Part shown: in pieces, positions 62,698-64,000 of the stretch
Layout of the letters: every line of letters begins with the position of its first letter
Numbering within the stretch: position 1 is the first letter of the stretch
Origin: an uncultured Gelidibacter sp.
GTDB lineage: Bacteria > Bacteroidota > Bacteroidia > Flavobacteriales > Flavobacteriaceae
Reading direction: 5' to 3'
Assembly: GCF_947500795.1 (NCBI RefSeq)
Contig: NZ_CANMTE010000005.1
Coordinates: 124,001-188,000, forward strand
DNA: 64,000 nucleotides
Notes under the pieces: model-generated
What the model was told of the DNA's origin: nothing
Databases searched by the model: none
The model's input: the letters and a program-made list of their open reading frames with translations, nothing else
Position numbers and translations under genes: made by a program

Positions 62698-63312
62698 ATG
62701 ATGCGGAAACTTCTGTATGTCTTGATATTAGTAATGGTAGTGATGTTTGGCTATCGCTATTTTTTTAATGATAAAGATGAAACCATATTACAGGAGAATT
62801 CCGCGCTCATTCAGGAACAGATCAGGAATGTCAGCAAATTGGTGGTTACTGAAGGGCATTTCAGTCAGGTATTCACCTATAAAAATTCCAAAGCCATTTT
62901 TGCCAATTTGGTGAATGTGGAAAAGAAGGCCTTAGTGGTGGTCAATGCTGATGTTACGGTTTCCTATGACTTGAGCCAGATTCAATATGAACTGGATGAA
63001 AAATCAAAAACCCTGAAAATCTTAAGTATTCCGAAAGAGGAAATCAATATCAGCCCAGATTTTGAATATTATGATGTTACGGCCGATTTCCTGAATCCGT
63101 TCCAAGCGGAAGATTACAATAAAATCAAGAATAAAGTCAACGCGCAGCTGATGAAGAAGATTGAGGCGTCCAACTTAAAGAGCAACGCACAAAACCGACT
63201 GATCAGTGAATTGTCAAAATTCTATATTTTGACCAGTTCATTAGGGTGGACGCTTCAATACAATGGCAATTCTATCAGGTCGTCAGACGAGTTACAGAAT
63301 ATTAAGCTATAA
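62698..63312 (+). CDS. DUF4230 membrane-anchored protein
   Basis: This 204-residue protein has one N-terminal membrane helix (LLYVLILVMVVMFGYRYFF) and a DUF4230 domain (about 40-195: SKLVVTEGHFSQVFTYKNSK, VNADVTVSYDLSQIQYELDE). Function is unknown. It is 4 nt after gldC, so it probably shares the transcript, and overlaps the rhodanese gene tail-to-tail by 6 nt. Confidence 0.85.
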   Translation: MMRKLLYVLILVMVVMFGYRYFFNDKDETILQENSALIQEQIRNVSKLVVTEGHFSQVFTYKNSKAIFANLVNVEKKALVVVNADVTVSYDLSQIQYELDEKSKTLKILSIPKEEINISPDFEYYDVTADFLNPFQAEDYNKIKNKVNAQLMKKIEASNLKSNAQNRLISELSKFYILTSSLGWTLQYNGNSIRSSDELQNIKL

Positions 63313-63615
63313 CTTCTTTTTCAAGCTTAGCCAGCTGCCACCATTGATGGATTCAATGTTTTTTGATTTTAAAATTTGAGCAGCTTTGGCTGAACGCATG
63401 CCGCTTGCACAACAGGTTATGATAGGTTTGTTCAGTTTCTTTAGTTTTTCAACTTGATTTTGTAAGTCGTCTAAAGGCACATGTTTAGCATTGGCAATAT
63501 GGCCGTTATCCCATTCTCTCTTGGTTCTAACGTCTAAAATGATGGCGCCTTTTTGCATCAGTTCCTGAACTTGCTGTTTTTTATTATTGCCAAATAAAAA
63601 GTCAAAAAATCCCAT
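63307..63615 (-). CDS. Rhodanese-like sulfurtransferase
   Basis: This 102-residue single-domain protein has ILDVRTKREWDNGHIANAKHVPL and the active-site loop TCCASGMRSAKAAQIL, with the catalytic Cys as the second C. It is likely cytoplasmic and transfers sulfane sulfur. Diverges from the TetR gene that follows. Confidence 0.92.
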   Translation of the reverse strand: MGFFDFLFGNNKKQQVQELMQKGAIILDVRTKREWDNGHIANAKHVPLDDLQNQVEKLKKLNKPIITCCASGMRSAKAAQILKSKNIESINGGSWLSLKKKL

Positions 63616-63651
63616 AGTTTATTTTTTATTTAAATTTACAAATTATCCACC

Positions 63652-63669
63652 ACTCAAAGAACTTTGAGT
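63652..63669. promoter_or_regulatory. Palindrome in the rhodanese/TetR divergent region, possible operator
   Basis: ACTCAAAG (63652-63659) and CTTTGAGT (63662-63669) are perfect inverted arms around AA, 18 nt in total. It lies 16 nt before the proposed tetR start and 37 nt from the rhodanese start. Such symmetry and location suit a TetR-type autoregulatory site, but binding is an inference. Confidence 0.45.
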
Positions 63670-63684
63670 CTTAAATTTCAACTA

Positions 63685-64000
63685 TTGAATAGTACAGGCC
63701 AAACTCGCAAACAAGAAATTATTAAAACAGCCGCTAAACTTTTTAAAGAAAAAGGGTATAGCGCGGTCACAATGCGCGATTTGGCAAAGGCGGTCAACAT
63801 TAGGGCAGCTAGTCTTTACAATCATATCGATTCCAAGCAAGACATTCTCAAATCGATTATAATCTCTTTGGCCGAAGAATTTACAAATGGCATGGAGACG
63901 ATTAAAAATTCAGACGTTTCAATAATTGATAAATTACGAGCTATTGTCTCGTTGCATGTCAATATTACTATTCACAACACCTACGGCATGGCCTCGCTCA
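63685..64000 (+). CDS. TetR/AcrR family regulator (partial, right edge, TTG start)
   Basis: The frame opens with QTRKQEIIKTAAKLFKEKGY and continues MRDLAKAVNIRAASLYNHI, DSKQDILKSIIISLAEEF, the TetR helix-turn-helix. The N terminus lacks an ATG before the DNA-binding domain; TTG at 63685 (or 63664) is the plausible start. The C-terminal ligand domain lies beyond the window. Target and ligand unknown. Confidence 0.85.
   Translation, partial: MNSTGQTRKQEIIKTAAKLFKEKGYSAVTMRDLAKAVNIRAASLYNHIDSKQDILKSIIISLAEEFTNGMETIKNSDVSIIDKLRAIVSLHVNITIHNTYGMASL

Overview
The window is chromosomal DNA from a member of the Bacteroidota, almost certainly the family Flavobacteriaceae. Supporting signs are the gliding-motility genes gldA, gldB and gldC, a GLPGLI protein paired with an outer-membrane beta-barrel protein, two DUF3857 proteins, a split metH, AT-rich sequence, and promoter-like strings of the flavobacterial type (TTG or TTTG, a spacer of about 20 nt, then TAnnTTTG). 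I saw no rRNA, tRNA, CRISPR array, transposase or prophage. The window opens in the last codons of an outer-membrane protein and closes inside a TetR regulator.

Layout. 1-9.9 kb: soluble and membrane pyrophosphatases (ppa, hppA), a DUF4010 membrane protein, an App1-like (DUF2183) protein, then ppk1, a deoxynucleoside kinase and a small exported protein on the minus strand. 10-15.7 kb: a GLPGLI protein, a beta-barrel outer-membrane protein and a secreted M28 peptidase. 15.8-39 kb: a large sulfur and methionine region. It holds metK with a structured leader, a SAM-I riboswitch before metY, a fused MetX/aspartokinase/homoserine dehydrogenase, a MetZ-like enzyme and an Rrf2 regulator. Next come the assimilatory sulfate operon (cysH, cysD, cysN, sulfite reductase fused to a HEPN domain, both siroheme genes, a ferredoxin-NADP reductase, cysE, cysM), a second SAM-I riboswitch, split metH, and metF. 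39-41.8 kb: a PagL-like deacylase, a DUF2807 lipoprotein and gldA.

41.9-46.5 kb is a phenylalanine/tyrosine operon (pheA, aminotransferase, tyrA, DAHP synthase-chorismate mutase). A long leader precedes it, encoding an aromatic-rich peptide followed by a classical attenuator. Between attenuator and pheA lie three nearly identical 62-nt repeats and a truncated fourth. 46.7-60.4 kb carries rsgA, dtd, two DUF3857 proteins, a MazG-like hydrolase, aroA, queA, rlmN, a polyprenyl synthetase, dnaG and a LuxR-type response regulator. 60.5-64 kb carries nadE, the gldB-gldC operon, a DUF4230 protein, a rhodanese and the start of a TetR regulator.

The genes work together mainly in sulfur and one-carbon metabolism. 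Sulfate is reduced to sulfide, with siroheme and electrons supplied by neighbouring genes. Sulfide is fixed on O-acetylserine or O-acetylhomoserine, homocysteine is methylated by MetH/MetF, and MetK makes SAM. SAM probably feeds back through the two SAM-I riboswitches and perhaps through the metK leader. The points most worth checking are the aromatic attenuator (41.9-42.07 kb), the structured metK leader (17.13-17.24 kb), the dispersed hairpin inserted in the metH riboswitch, the repeats before pheA, the unidentified structured queA leader, the zinc-less DnaG and the response regulator with Glu at the phosphoacceptor position.
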